A stretch of DNA of 64,000 nucleotides from Prorocentrum cordatum (GCA_963575745.1 CAUYUJ010020549.1:662501-726500); one strand, 5' to 3'; counted from the first letter of the stretch, positions 9,385-20,378 are shown. The notes: a model not told the origin generated them from the letters alone. A program made the numbers and translations.

Positions 9385-9597
9385 TTTGGTGCACCAGCGT
9401 TGCATTACACGCGGATGCTGTGGTGTAGACAGGCACTGTGGTGTGCACAGGCGTTGCGGTACACGTAAACATTGTGGTGTAGACAGGCGCTGTGTTGCAC
9501 ATGGCTGCTGCGGTGTACACAGGCGCTGCGTTGCACACGGCTGTTGCGGTGTACGCAGGCGTTATGGTGTACACAAGCGCTGTGGCGCATCTACAAA
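9385..9597 (-). repeat. Minisatellite of the 8620 type, inverted array
   Basis: GCTGTGGTGTACACAGGCGC-type units, the reverse complement of the 8620-8876 units. All frames are open across parts of both arrays because the units lack stops. Confidence 0.88.
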
Positions 9598-10104
9598 ATA
9601 GCGGCTTACCAAGAAAAGCGCGTAGCCCGTCCGCGTTGCACATGGCGCGATACCAGCGTCAACGCGAGAGCCGTGATTCGGGGCTGGGGGTGGTGTCGTA
9701 GTTGGATTTGCAGATCGCTCAACTTAGACCGGCACGCTTCAGTTGAGAGCGTTGTGCATCAGCCCGAGGTTTGTGTCAAGCGATGTGTCTATGGATCCGG
9801 TCCTATACGTGATGAGGAGGTGGCCGGCGGCGACGCGGCGAAACTTCGGCGCACCCCCCCCTGGTTCAGGAGCGAAAGAAGGACGTACATGTACATGAAT
9901 CCACGCTGGTTTCGAGACCACGCATTGCACAAATGTTCGCATAACGCGGCCCGCCTCGCGAATCGAGGGGCCGTGTTCATGTACATAGCCGGGCGCGCAC
10001 GTCCTCTGTGGGCTCCCTACTGGTGGGCGGCAGCGGCGCGGGAGGCGGCCACGGAATTGGGCGGCGACGGGGCGGCCACGAGGCAGCCACCATTCAGGAG
10101 GGAA
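9598..10104. other. Unique spacer, no gene recognised
   Basis: A plus-strand frame (9472-10140) is open through this stretch but starts in the minisatellite and shows no domain. Confidence 0.3.
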
Positions 10105-11670
10105 AACATGATGGACCCACGAACCCGGAAAGGGATATAGACATGTGGAGCATGGACACGTTTTCATGATACCCAACTGGGCAACACCTCACGAAACATC
10201 CCACGAGACACCTCACGAAACAGCCCACGAGACACCTCACGAAACATTCCACGAGACACCTCACGAAACATTTCACGAGACACCCCGCGAAACATTCCAC
10301 GAGACACCCCACGAAACATTCCACGACGACAGGCAACCACTCAACCAAGGCGGTGTGGTCGTGCTGGGGAGTGGTCGTGCTGGGGTGTGGTCGTGCTGGG
10401 GGGTGGTCGTGCTGGGGGGTGGTCGTGCTGGGGGGGTGGTCGTGCTGGGGGTCGTGCTGGGGCGTGGTCGTGCTGGGGCGTGGTCGTGCTGGGGCGTGGT
10501 CGTGCTGGGGCGTGGTCGTGCTGGGGCGTGGTCGTGCTGGGGTGTGGTCGTGCTGTGGTAAGGTCGTGCTGGGGTGCGGTCGTGCTGGGGTGTGGTCTTG
10601 CTGGGGTGGGGTCGTGCTGGGGTGTGATCGTGCTGGGGTGGGGTCGTGCTGGGGTGTGGTCGTGCTGGGGTGTGGTCGTGCTAGGGTGGGGTCGTGCTGG
10701 GGTGGGGTCGTGCTGGGGAGTGGTCGTGCTGGGGTGTGGTCGTGCTGGGGTGTGGTCATGCTGGGGCGTGGTCGTGCTGGGGTGGGGTCGTGCTGGGGTG
10801 GGGTCGTGCTGGGGTGGGTTCGTGCTGGGGTGCTCCGCACCCTGTGATTTATCGATCGGTCGTGCTGGGGTGTGGTGCTGGGTGGTCGTGCTGGGGAGTG
10901 GTCGTGCTGGGGTGTGGTCGTGCTGGGGGTGGTCGTGCTGGGGGGTGGTCGTGCTGGGGCGTGGTCGTGCTGGGGGGTGGTCGTGCTGGGGCGTGGTCGT
11001 GCTGGGGCGTGGTCGTGCTGGGGCGTGGTCGTGCTGGGGTGTGGTCGTGCTGTGGTGAGGTCGTGCTGGGGTGTGGTCGTGCTGGGGTGTGGTCTTGCTG
11101 GGGTAGGGTCGTGCTGGGGTCGGGTCGTGCTGGGGTGTGGTCGTGCTGGGGTATGGTCGTGCTGGGGTGGGGTCGTGCTGGGGTGGGGTCGTGCTGGGGT
11201 CTGGTCGTGCTGGGGTGTGGTCGTGCTGGGGTATGGTCGTGCTAGGGTGGGGTCGTGCATTTCGCTCGAGACATCCTGCCAAAATTCCAGGAAATCGTAC
11301 AAAAACAAACAAATTAGTCGAAACATCATCGAAATTCCTTCGCGCGGGGCGCTTTTCCGCGTCGCGGTCGGCTCTGCAAAACAAGCGTTTCGCTCGAGAC
11401 ATCCTCGGCAAACTCTGCGGAGCAAGCGTTTCGCTCGAGACATCCTCAACACACGAAAAAGTGGCCCGCACCCTGTGATTTATCGATCGGGATTTCAAAA
11501 ACAAGCGTTTCGCTCGAGACATTCTCAAATTTTAATTCGCCGGCCTCCTTCGACCTCGTTATTTATCAGGGAAAAAATTCGCCGGCAATTCGCCGGCCTC
11601 CTTCAAGCAGGCACCGGGGGATTAGGTTTACCAACTAAAAGAGAACCCTGGGCCCACGCCCTTTCCGGGA
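10105..11670 (+). repeat. Composite minisatellite element, copy 2
   Basis: Head at 10105 (subtype GAGCATGGACACG), 24-bp array about 10183-10345, 16-bp array about 10350-11265 interrupted at 10831-10860 by the CCGCACCCTGTGATTTATCG tail fragment, and a tail (11265-11670) with several TTTCGCTCGAGACATCCT copies, the AATTCGCCGGCCTCCTTC block and the CTTTCCGGGA end. Longest copy. Frames of up to 581 codons cross it and are artefacts. Confidence 0.92.
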
Positions 11671-11826
11671 AAAACACACAGACACAATTAATCGTCGATC
11701 CCCCAGAAAATATGGGAAAATATGGGAAGTGGTGGGGAAGACAAAAACCGAGAAAATATAGGAAAATATGGGGAACCTTTTTATTTGTGTGTATTTATTT
11801 GTATGTCCCAGGGCCCCTTCAACCAT
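11671..11826 (+). repeat. Dispersed repeat with (A)ATATGGGAAAATATGGGA, copy 1
   Basis: Begins AAAACACACAGACACAATTA, carries GGGAAAATATGGGAAG and TTTGTGTGTATTTATT, and ends GTCCCAGGGCCCCTTC. A colinear copy lies at 48045-48197. Here it abuts the end of composite element copy 2. Confidence 0.85.
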
Positions 11827-11967
11827 GCGGCCAGGGGCGGCGTCGTGGTGAGTCCTCTCGGAGGGCCCGGCCGGCAACGGGGCGGCGGAGGAGCGGCCAC
11901 GGGGCGGCCACGGGCGGGGGCGCGGCGAAGCCTCGGCGGGCCCATGCGGGTCCTTTGGCGGCAGAAG

Positions 11968-12103
11968 TCAGAGCTCCTCCTCGACCTCCTCCTCCTCCTC
12001 GACCTCCTCCTCCTCCTCCTCCTCCTCCTCCCCCTCCTCCTCCTTATCCTCCTCCTCCTCCTCCTCCCCCTCCTCCTCCTCCTCCTCCTACTCCTCCTCC
12101 GAT
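11968..12103. repeat. (CTC/TCC)n polypyrimidine tract
   Basis: Almost uninterrupted CCTCCTCCTCCTCCTC steps. It precedes an exon-like stretch and may be part of an intron. Confidence 0.92.
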
Positions 12104-12141
12104 GCTGCCTCCATCTGCGCACTCGCACCTCCGCCCTCGCA

Positions 12142-12457
12142 GGGGCCGTTCCGACTCGACTCGGGGGAGCGTAAGACCCGGGTTTGCCAGGACTCGGGTT
12201 CGCCATCTCTTTTTGACGACCGCGCCTCGGATTCTGCCGAGGAGGAGTTTCGTGGGATGTCTGCAGCAGGAGGCCTCGTCAAAATGCAGTCTCGGCCTCG
12301 TCATTTTTTTGACGACCTCGTCGGGCATTTCCGAGTCCCCTGTACCCGGGTCTTCCGTCCCCCTGATGCTATGGGGGGGAGAGACACACACACACACATC
12401 CTTTCCAGTCGCCGCACTTCGAGGGCGACGGCATGCGTGGTCAAGGGATCCTTGTGA
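12142..12457 (+). pseudogene. Exon-like stretch, paralogue of 48822-49066 (GxRKTRV)
   Basis: From an AG acceptor-like CCTCGCAG at 12135-12142 the frame reads FRLDSGERKTRVCQDSG then SPSLFDDRASDSAEEEFRGM and ends at a stop at 12455-12457. The segment SGERKTRV...LFDDR aligns with SGKRKTRV...LFDER at 48836-48900, and nucleotide similarity (GAAGCGTAAGAC, ACTCGGGTTTG, CTTTTTGACGA, CGTCTGCAGC) supports common origin. No known domain is recognised. The last part includes a (CA)n run that spoils the coding look, so this may be a decayed exon copy or a repeat-borne coding relic rather than an active gene. Confidence 0.45.
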
Positions 12458-12552
12458 TCTCAAAAGAGGGTGGAATTCCCAACGAGCCCCCAGAGATTTC
12501 GATCCGTTTCCCCAGGAACCCCCAGCACATCTCAGGGCGAAGCAGTACCACA
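12458..12552. other. Short spacer
   Basis: No feature recognised between the exon-like stretch and composite element copy 3. Confidence 0.4.
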
Positions 12553-13341
12553 AACATGATGGACCCACGAACCCGGAAAGGGATATAGACATGTGGAGCA
12601 TGGACACGTTTTCATGATACCCAACTGGGCAACACCTCACGAAACATCCCACGAGACACCTCACGAAACAGCCCACGAGACACCTCACGAAACATTCCAC
12701 GAGACACCTCACGAAACATTTCACGAGACACCCCGCGAAACATTCCACGAGACACCCCACGAAACATTCCACGACGACAGGCAACCACTCAACCAAGGCG
12801 GTGTGGTCGTGCTGGGGAGTGGTCGTGCTGGGGTGTGGTCGTGCTGGGGGGTGGTCGTGCTGGGGGGTGGTCGTGCTGGGGGGGTGGTCGTGCTGGGGGG
12901 TGGTCGTGCTGGGGCGTGGTCGTGCTGGGGCGTGGTCGTGCTGGGGCGTGGTCGTGCTGGGGTGTGGTCGTGCTGTGGTGAGGTCGTGCTGGGGTGTGGT
13001 CGTGCTGGGGTGTGGTCGTGCTGGGGTAGGGTCGTGCTGGGGTCGGGTCGTGCTGGGGTGTGGTCGTGCTGGGGTATGGTCGTGCTGGGGTGGGGTCGTG
13101 CTGGGGTGGGGTCGTGCTGGTGTCTGGTCGTGCTGGGGTGTGGTCGTGCTGGGGTATGGTCGTGCTAGGGTGGGGTCGTTGCTGGGGGAGTGGGTTCTTG
13201 CTGGTGTGGGTCCGTGCTGGGNNNNNNNNNNNNNNNNNNNNNNNNNNNNNNNNNNNNNNNNNNNNNNNNNNNNNNNNNNNNNNNNNNNNNNNNNNNNNNN
13301 NNNNNNNNNNNNNNNNNNNNNCTGCCCTTTCCGGGGAAAAC
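12553..13341 (+). repeat. Composite minisatellite element, copy 3 (contains assembly gap)
   Basis: Head at 12553 and 24-bp array nearly identical to copy 2. The 16-bp array runs 12800-13221, where the sequence becomes degraded (GTTGCTGGGGGAGTGGG) and then enters a 100-base N run. On the far side only CTGCCCTTTCCGGGG of the tail is present. The gap therefore hides the rest of the array and tail. Confidence 0.9.
13222..13321. other. Assembly gap, 100 N
   Basis: Exactly 100 N, the usual placeholder for a gap of unknown size, inside the 16-bp array of composite copy 3. True length is unknown. Confidence 0.99.
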
Positions 13342-13357
13342 GGCGACCGGAAACGGG

Positions 13358-14342
13358 AACATGATGGACCCACGAACCCGGAAAGGGATATAGACATGTG
13401 GAGCATGGGCACGTTTTCACGAGACCCAACGGGGCAACTCCTCACGAAACATCCCACGAGACACCTCACGAAACATCCCACGAGACACCTCACGAAACAT
13501 TCCGCGAGACACCTCACGAAACATTCCAGGAGACACCCCGCGAAACATTCCACGAGACACCCCACGAAACATTCCACGACGACAGGCAACCACTCAACCA
13601 AGGCGGTGTGGTCGTGCTGGGAGTGGTCGTGCTGGGGTGTGGTCGTGCTGGGGGGTGGTCGTGCTGGGGGGTGGTCGTGCTGGGGGGGTGGTCGTGCTGG
13701 GGGGTGGTCGTGCTGGGGCGTGGTCGTGCTGTGGCGTGGTCGTGCTGGGGCGTGGTCGTGCTGGGGTGTGGTCGTGCTGTGGTGAGGTCGTGCTGGGGTG
13801 TGGTCGTGCTGGGGTGTGGTCTTGCTAGGGTGTGGTCGTGCTGGGGTGTGGTCGTGCTGGGGTGTGGTCGTGCTGGGGTGTGGTCGTGCGGGGGGGTGGT
13901 CGTGCTGGGGGGTGGTATCTTGCGGGGCGTGGTCGTGCTGGGGTGTGGTCGTGCTGTGGTGAGGTCGTGTGGGGTGTGGTCGTGCTGGGGTGTGGTCGTG
14001 CTGGGGTTAGGGTCGTGCCTGGGCCTGTAGTGCTGGGGCGTGGTCGTGCTGGGGCGTGGTCGTGCTGGGGTGTGGTCGTGCTGTGGTGAGGTCGTGCTGG
14101 GGTGTGTCGTGCTGGGGTGTGGTGAGGTCGGGATTTCAAAAACAAGCGTTTCGCTCGAGACATCCTCAAATTTTAATTCGCCGGCCTCAAAAACAAGCGT
14201 TTCGCTCGAGACATCCTCAAAATTTAATTCGCCGGCGCCAAAAACAAGCGTTCGCTGAGACATCCTCAAATGTTAACTCGCGGCTCGTTATTTATCAGAG
14301 GAAAAATTCGCCGGCCTCCTTGACCATCGTTAGTTATCAGGA
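13358..14342 (+). repeat. Composite minisatellite element, copy 4
   Basis: Head at 13358 directly follows the tail remnant of copy 3. 24-bp array about 13438-13595, 16-bp array about 13600-14125 with many irregular units, then a short tail with three AAAACAAGCGTTTCGCTCGA segments. The tail is truncated after TTAGTTATCAGG, where copy 5 starts. Confidence 0.88.
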
Positions 14343-15925
14343 AACATGATGGCCCACGAACCCGGAAAGGGATATAGACATGTGGAGCATGGACACGTTT
14401 TCATGATACCCAACTGGGCAACACCTCACGAAACATCCCACGAGACACCTCACGAAACAGCCCACGAGACACCTCACGAAACATTCCACGAGACACCTCA
14501 CGAAACATTTCACGAGACACCACGCGAAACATTCCACGAGACACCCCACGAAACATTCCACGACGACACCCCACGAAACCATTCCACGAACACCCCACGA
14601 AACATTCCAGGGGGTGCGAATGGTGTGGTCGTGATGGGGAGTGGTCGTGCTGGGGAGTGGTCGTGCTGGGGGGTGGTCGTGCTGGGGCGTGGTCGTGCTG
14701 GGGGGGTGGTCGTGCTGGGGGGTGGTTGTGCTGGGGCGTGGTCGTGCTGGGGCGTGGTCGTGCTGGGGCGTGGTCGTGCTGGAGTGTGGTCGTGCTGTGG
14801 TGAGGTCGTGCTGGGGTGTGGTCGTGCTGGGGTGTGGTCTTGCTGGGGTAGGGTCGTGCTGGGGTCGGGTCGTGCTGGGGTGTGGTCGTGCTGGGGTGTG
14901 GTCGTGCTGGGGTGGGGTCGTGCTGGGGTGGGGTCGTGCTGGGGTGTGGTCGTTCTGGGGTGTGATCGTGCTGGGGTGTGGTCGTGCTAGGGTGGGGTCG
15001 TGCTGGGGTGGGGTCGTGCTGGGGTGTGGTCGTGCTGGGGAGTTGTCGTGCTGGGGTGTGTCGTGTGGGGCGGTGGGTCGTGCTGAGGGGGGCGTAGGTC
15101 GTGCTAGGGGGGCGTGGTGTTTGATGGGAGGTGTAGGAATGGGAGTGGTTCGTGATGGGGCGTGTCGTGCTGGGGGCGTGCTGGGGTGTGGTCGTGCTGT
15201 GGTGGTCGTGCTGGGGTGTGGTCGTGCGGGGTGTGTCTTGCTGGGGTGGGGGTGATGGGGTGGGGTCGTCGTGCTGGGGTGTGGTCGTGCTGGGGTGTGG
15301 TCGTGCTGGGGTGGGGTCGTGCTGGGGGGGTCGTGCTGTGTGGGTTCTGGGGTGTGATCGTGCTGGGGTGTGGTCGTGCTAGGGTGGGGTCGTGCTGGGG
15401 TGGGGTCGTGCTGGGGTGTGGTCGTGCTGGGGAGTGGTCGTGCTGGGGTGTGGTCGTGCTGGGGGGTGGTCGTGCGTGCTGGGGGGGTGGTCGTGCTGGG
15501 AGGTGGTCCTCAGAATTCAGGTCCCCAGGAGAGGACAATCTATAACACAAAACAAGCGTTTCGCTCGAGACATCCTCGACAAATTCTGAAAAACAAGCGT
15601 TTCGCTCGAGACATCCTCAAATTTTAATTCGCGGGCGCTCAAAAACAAGCGTTTCGCTCGAGACATCCTCAAATTTTAATTCGCGGGCTCGTTATTTATC
15701 AGGGAAAAATTCGCCGGCCTCCTTCGACCTCGTTATTTATCAGGGAAAAAATTCGCCGGCCTCCTTCAAGCAGGCACCGGGGGACATGTTTACATACTAA
15801 AAGAGAACCCTGGGCCTCTGCCCTTTCCGGGGAAAATTCGCCGGCCTCCTTCAAGCAGGCACCGGGGGACTAGGTTTACCTACTAAAAGAGAACCCTGGG
15901 CTTAAGCCCTTTCCGGGAAAAAACG
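14343..15925 (+). repeat. Composite minisatellite element, copy 5 with duplicated tail
   Basis: Head at 14343 lacks one base of the usual ATGGACCC. 24-bp array about 14425-14610, 16-bp array about 14620-15510 (degraded near 15055-15250). The tail begins with the CAGAATTCAGGTCCCCAGGA variant shared with copies 6 and 7 and ends at about 15834. A second tail end (AATTCGCCGGCCTCCTTC to CCCTTTCCGGGAAA, 15835-15925) follows directly. Confidence 0.88.
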
Positions 15926-16165
15926 GCAACGAAAACGGCCCAAAAACGGCATCGGAAAATTGCTTTTGGAGAGGGCAGATCAGGGCGACGCTCGGAAGCG
16001 GTTCGGAACCGGTAGAAAAGTTGTGATCTGGCAGAGGGGCCCACCACGGGAGTCGGAAACGGTACAAAAAAAACAATCGGAAACGACAAAAAAACGGCGA
16101 CGAAAACGACAAAAAAACGGCGCCGGAAACGACAAAAAAACAGCAAAACGAAAACGGTAATACAA
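15905..16165. repeat. AAAACGGCGACGGAAACGAC-type ~20-bp repeat
   Basis: Repeated CGGAAACGACAAAAAAACGG steps with drift between units, starting at the end of composite copy 5. Confidence 0.75.
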
Positions 16166-16331
16166 TGTCCCTGTCGTTTCCAAGGCCCACTAAGGTTGGG
16201 ATGGACGGGATGCCCCTTTTCCCTTTCATCCTCGGGACGAACCAGTGGCGCGCGCTCCTCTTTCCTTTCCCTTCTCTTTCCCTCCTTCCTGCCCCGTGCC
16301 GACCCGAGAAATCCAGTAGGAGCATCGAAAT

Positions 16332-16332
<1 letters not shown>

Positions 16333-16391
<59 letters not shown>

Positions 16392-16400
16392 CATATACAA
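16333..16400. repeat. AT microsatellite
   Basis: (TA)n with ATACATATA interruptions. It and the following CAAGACTGCAGTGGCGCTTC are the inverted counterpart of 1-116. Confidence 0.92.
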
Positions 16401-17370
16401 GACTGCAGTGGCGCTTCGCGCCATGCACCTTGGTCCTTGAAGTTTGGCATGCAGGCGGAATGGCAGGAAGGTCCAGCCGACAATTTAGCGATCACTCCTG
16501 GTTGCCTTCTCCGGCATCGCCGCTATCATGATGTTATTCGTTATCCTTCCTCCATGCTTATTGTTCCTTATTTTCGCCATACCCTGCGCATTCTCCCCAT
16601 CCTCCTCAGCTCTTTTTTGCGGAGGCTCCTCCTTGGAGAGCCTCTAGGGGCCTCACAAAAGTTGTTTCAGGCTTTCTTAAGGCCTTCTGGAGGCCTCCTG
16701 GGTGTATTCTGGGGGCCTCCGGGGGCTTCCTCGCGCCACCCTGCCTCCAACCGCCGTCTCCCTGAACGACCGAATCACAATTTGGAATTCTTCGGAGGGT
16801 GTCTTTGGGCCATCTTGGGCCGCCATGGGGCTCTCTGAGGGCCATCTTGGACCCGTGTTGTGCAGTTTTGGGGCTCTCTTGGACTGCCTGGAAGCCCTTT
16901 CGGATGGTTGTGGGGCGATTGTGGAGCCTCCCAGGCGGCTTCGGACGCCCAGAAGACCGCCGTCTTGGAGCGTCGGGAAGCCGAAAAGAGGAGAACCCCA
17001 AAATTCACCAAAAACCCTACGGAAAATCAATGATTTTTGCCTCGGGGGGCCTTCTTGGGAGTGCTCTTGGAGGCCTCTTTGGGGCCGTCCTGGAGGCCTC
17101 TTGGGCCATCTTGGGGTCACGTCGGTCACTCTTGGAGCGCTCTTGTGCTGTCTTGGGGGTCTCTGGGACGTCTCCGATGACTCTCCTGATCGCCCGAAGT
17201 GTGCTGGGAAGGCTTGGCAAAACGCCTTGCGAGGCCCGGTGGCTGCTTCGAGGCCCGTCCAGAGGGCCCCAAATCCCCAGGTCCCGGGAGTCCGGTTTTT
17301 GGGGGGGGGTGACGGGTTTCCCCCCCGCCCGGGCTTACAAAAATAAAGGGAGAGGAATATATACACAAAA
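16401..17370 (+). repeat. ~968-bp direct duplication, unit A
   Basis: Starts GACTGCAGTGGCGCTTCGCG and ends CGGGCTTACAAAAATAAAGG-GAGAGGAATAT. Unit B repeats it 968 bp downstream with high identity. The middle is full of GGGGCC-TCTTGG-type steps and contains a block (AAATCAATGATTTTTGCC) that is the inverse of the AAATCGTTGATT block of the 29.6-34.3 kb family. Frames in it (for example 16702-17346) are open but repetitive. Confidence 0.9.
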
Positions 17371-18332
17371 TTGCAGTGGCGCTTCGCGCCATGCACCTTG
17401 GTCCTTGAAGTTTGGTATGCAGGCGGAATAGCAGGAAGGTCAAGCCGACAATTTAGCGATAATTCCTGGTTGCCTGTTCTGGCATCGCCGCTATAATAAT
17501 GTTGTTCGTTATCCTTCCTCCATGTTTCTTTTTCCTTATTTTCGCCATGCCCTGCGCATTCTCCCCATCCTCCTCAGCTCTTTCTTGCGGAGGCTCCTCC
17601 TTGCAGAGCCTCTAGGGGCCTCACAAAAGTTGTTTCAGGCTTTCTTAAGGCCTTCTGGAGACCTCCTGGGCGTATTCTGGGGGCCTCCGGCGGCTGCCTC
17701 GGGCCACCCTGCCTCCAACCGCCGTCTCCCTGAACGACCGAATCACAATTTGGAGTTCTTCGGAGGGTGTCTTTGGGCCATCTTGGGCCGCCATGGGGCT
17801 CTCTGAGGGCCATCTTGGACCCGTGTTGTGCAGTTTTGGGGCTCTCTTGGACTGCCTGGAAGCCCTTTCGGATGGTTGTGGGGCGATTGTGGAGCCTCCC
17901 AGGCGGCTTCGGACGCCCAGAAGACCGCCGTCTTGGAGCGTCGGGAAGCCGAAAAGAGGAGAACCCTAAAATTCACCAAAAACCAATAGAAAATCAATCA
18001 TTTTTGCCTGGGGGGGCCTTCTTGGGAGTGCTCTTGGAGGCCTCTTTGGGGCCGTCCTGGAGGCCTCTTGGGCCATCTTGAGGTCACGTCGGTCACTCTT
18101 GGAGCGCTATTGTGCTGTCTTGGGGGTCTCTGGGACGTCTCTGATGACCCCCCTGATCGCCCTAGGTGTTCTGGGAAGGCTTGGCAAAGCGCCATGTGAG
18201 GCCCGGGGACCGCTTCGAGGCCCGTCTGGAGGGTCCCAAAGCCCCAGATCCAGGGAGTCCGCTTTTTTTTGGGGGGGGGTGATGGGTTTTCCCCCCGCCC
18301 GGGCTTATGAAAATATATGAAGAGGAATATGC
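17371..18332 (+). repeat. ~968-bp direct duplication, unit B
   Basis: Second copy of the unit at 16401, beginning TTGCAGTGGCGCTTCGCGCC and ending CGGGCTTATGAAAATATATG-AAGAGGAATAT. It lacks a preceding long AT run. Differences from unit A are scattered substitutions and a few indels, so the duplication is not very recent or has been mutated. Confidence 0.9.
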
Positions 18333-18361
18333 GCATGCCGTTGTTGGTTGCCCATCCGTGG

Positions 18362-18596
18362 GTCGAGGACGTGGAGCAGCTCGCCGCTGGCGACAAGTTC
18401 TCCCTGGCGCGCACTGGCTGCGGCCGGGTCTTCGCCTGGGGTGCCAAGTCCAGCGGCCGCGCCTGGGGGGGGGGGGGGAGCGGCGGCGTCACTGGCCGTG
18501 TCCACGCATTTGCGCGGGCGCTTCCCGCCGCCAGAGAAGCTGGCCGGGCACCTGGTGGGGCGCACGTTGCGGGGATCAATGCTGACGGGTGTCTGC
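18362..18596 (+). CDS. RCC1-repeat exon(s), two partial repeats
   Basis: The + frame reads VEDVEQLAAGDKFSLARTGC then GRVFAWGAKSSGR, a typical RCC1 blade (LAAG-x(2)-x-SLA-x-T-x-x-G-x-VFAWG). After a G-rich stretch (GGGGSGG, possibly a slipped or intronic G run at 18466-18480) the same frame gives APGGAHVAGINADGCL, the start of the next blade (A-x-G-x-AHVA-I-x-DG). RCC1 propellers serve as exchange factors or binding scaffolds; specific role unknown. It begins about 30 bp after unit B of the 968-bp duplication. It may be linked with the exons at 5258 and 50836, but the distance (13 and 32 kb) makes a single gene only a possibility. Confidence 0.7.
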
Positions 18597-18639
18597 CGAT
18601 CCCTTCTGGCCGATCGGAAACATCTGAACTCCCTATCCT

Positions 18640-18830
18640 ATGAACATAACGAAGACGTGGTTTCACTGAGGTCCCCGCTTGTGCATTAGAGATCGTACAT
18701 TTGGGCGGTTTGGTTTGATGCATCTATAGAGTAAAACTCTTCCCCTAATGTTTGAGGTCGCCTCCCAAAGGGTTAGGGGCCCTTTTATGCCTAATCAAGG
18801 CTTGGGAGCCACGTGAGCAACGGAACAATA
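18640..18830. other. Spacer
   Basis: No feature recognised; less GC-rich than its surroundings. Confidence 0.4.
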
Positions 18831-18965
18831 AGGGGGTCGTCTTCACCGACATTGGCGCGTCAGCTGCCGCGCGCAAGCGCCCTCGTTCCCGTTGAAGCCA
18901 CCGCGTAAGATTGCTACGTCATTTCGCGTGAGATCCTTTTATCGTCGCAGCTCATTCGGAGCCAC
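18831..18965 (+). repeat. Dispersed repeat GACATTGGCGCGT family, copy 1
   Basis: GGGGTCGTCTTCACCGACAT, GGCGCGTCAGCTGCCGCGCG, CAAGCGCCCTCGTT, CCGCGTAAGATTGCTACGTC and TTTCGCGTGAGATCC blocks occur in the same order at 54395-54562. Each copy has repeated CGCGTAAG steps. The origin is unknown. Confidence 0.8.
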
Positions 18966-19284
18966 CCCCCTGGGGACGGAGATTTTTGAATAACCACCTC
19001 ATGTGGGAGCGACCATCAGGAGCGTAGAGGCAGTCGGTGGACATGCACACACTCGGGCCCTGATGGTGCCAACTATATGCATATCCCCCCCCTGCTGGGG
19101 TCCCCGAAGTTCGATCTCACAGGCGGTCGAGCCCCCTTCCCCTCCCTCCACCGACCCAGGCTTGGGATCCTCTGTCCGGCTGGCCGTGGTTCGCGGCTTG
19201 GCTGACCCGGGCTAGCGCTGACCCAGGTTAGCGCGCCCCCGATCCATCGGGGGCGGAAAAGAGGGGGGTGATGACTAGGGGGGG
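18966..19284. other. Spacer, no gene recognised
   Basis: Contains a short repeated GCTGACCC-GG-TAGCGC segment at about 19200-19235. No domain in any frame. Confidence 0.35.
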
Positions 19285-19430
19285 GGGATATCATGGCGCG
19301 GGCCATGATTTTTCCCCAGATCTCATGGCGCCGCTTCTCATTTCATTACGTCCCCGCTCCCCCCGCTGGGCCGCGCACATGCCGCCGGCCATGATTTGCA
19401 CCCCCCCCTCTTGGACACCCCCCTCTTGGC
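19285..19430 (+). repeat. Dispersed repeat, copy 1 (homologue at 52868-53040)
   Basis: Blocks GGCGCGGGCCATGAT, TCTCATGGCGCC, CTGGGCCGCGCACATGCCGC, GGCCATGATTTGC and CCCTCTTGG appear in the same order at 52868-53040 (GGCAGGGGCCAATGG, TCTCAGGGCGCC, CTGGGCCGCGCCACGTGCCG, GGCCACGATCTGC). Confidence 0.65.
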
Positions 19431-20310
19431 CGCTCCCGAATCCAAACCCCTGGACCTTGGCGTCGCGAAAGGCAGTTGGCATGGTAGTTTTCTTCTCAAT
19501 CCCGATGCACTCCACGCGTGCCCGCCGTCGCCGCCCGAGGACCTGGCACAGGCACTGGGGCATCGGATCCTGGCGTCGCAAGACAAAACTGGTTCGGCCG
19601 CTTCCCCCCCCCCTTCCCTGGAAAAAGCGGTTTTCGGGGCTCTCCGCTCCCTGTCTCGGGGCTGCATCGCAACAGGCCAGGGGGGGGAGGAGGAAACAGC
19701 CCCCGGGGAAGAGGTCGAGATGGCCGCGGCCAGGGGCCATGCCATACAACAGACAGGGGAAGGTGGAGTGGGCGCCTGGCGCTTGGCATAAGAGTGAACA
19801 GCACCAACGGTCCTTAGTTCGGGAGGAGTGCCTCGTGCTCTTCGTGTTTGGGCTGCCTCTGCCGGAGTCTGGTTCGTTCAGGTCTCTCCATGGGGCGCGG
19901 GGCCTTCGGCAAAAGGGGCTTCTGCTGTCGACCAGCATCTGTCGGCCATGTGTTGGCTGCATTCGCTGGTGGACTCTGGTTCTATTGGAGGATCCACTCG
20001 CTGGTAGCGGTGGCCGCCTTTGGTCACCGCTGCGGCCGCCGCAGTGGCGAAAGGATAATGAGGAGGAGGACAAGTGTAAACCCAAGACGCGTCAACGGTA
20101 TGGCAATACGCCCTCCCTCCAAGTTCTATCTTCGCAGGTCTCTACAATAATTGAAAGTCTTTGCCAAAATTGCTTCGTTGATCATCATCAGTCGTTACTA
20201 TCGCTCCCGCCGCCTCTTTCTTGATCATCGTTCGCGCGACATTGCGCGCGTTTGGCTCAAGTGCCTTGTCAAGGACTGGACCCGTCCGCGTCTAGCGGGA
20301 AAAGATGCGC
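19431..20310. other. Spacer with long frames but no recognisable gene
   Basis: A + frame spans 19268-20224 and a minus frame 20085-19291. Both are open over the same bases in GC-rich DNA, and neither has a recognisable domain or a clear coding signature. Confidence 0.3.
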
Positions 20311-20317
20311 CCGTCTT

Positions 20318-20378
20318 TCTCTCTCGTTCTCTCCCTCTCTCTCTCTCTCTTTCCCTCTCTCTCTGTCTCTCTCTCTTT
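20318..20378. repeat. (CT)n microsatellite
   Basis: CTCTCTCTCTCTCTTTCCCTCTCTC run. Confidence 0.9.

Noticed and set aside
10094-11528. Long minus-strand frames of (ARPHPSTTTPQHD)n type
   Set aside because: Reverse reading of the same 16-bp and 24-bp arrays; they occur identically in every composite copy.
10872-12617. 581-codon + frame with GVVVLGCGRAGVWSCW-type repeats
   Set aside because: The 16-bp unit has no stop in any frame, so it stays open in all three frames (same 16-residue pattern every 48 bp) regardless of function; the frame then runs through tail, CTC repeat and the next element.
20240-20266. Possible leader relic ending TTTGGCTCAAG
   Set aside because: Only the last 11 bases agree with DinoSL; the CCGTAGCC part is absent and no good coding frame follows.
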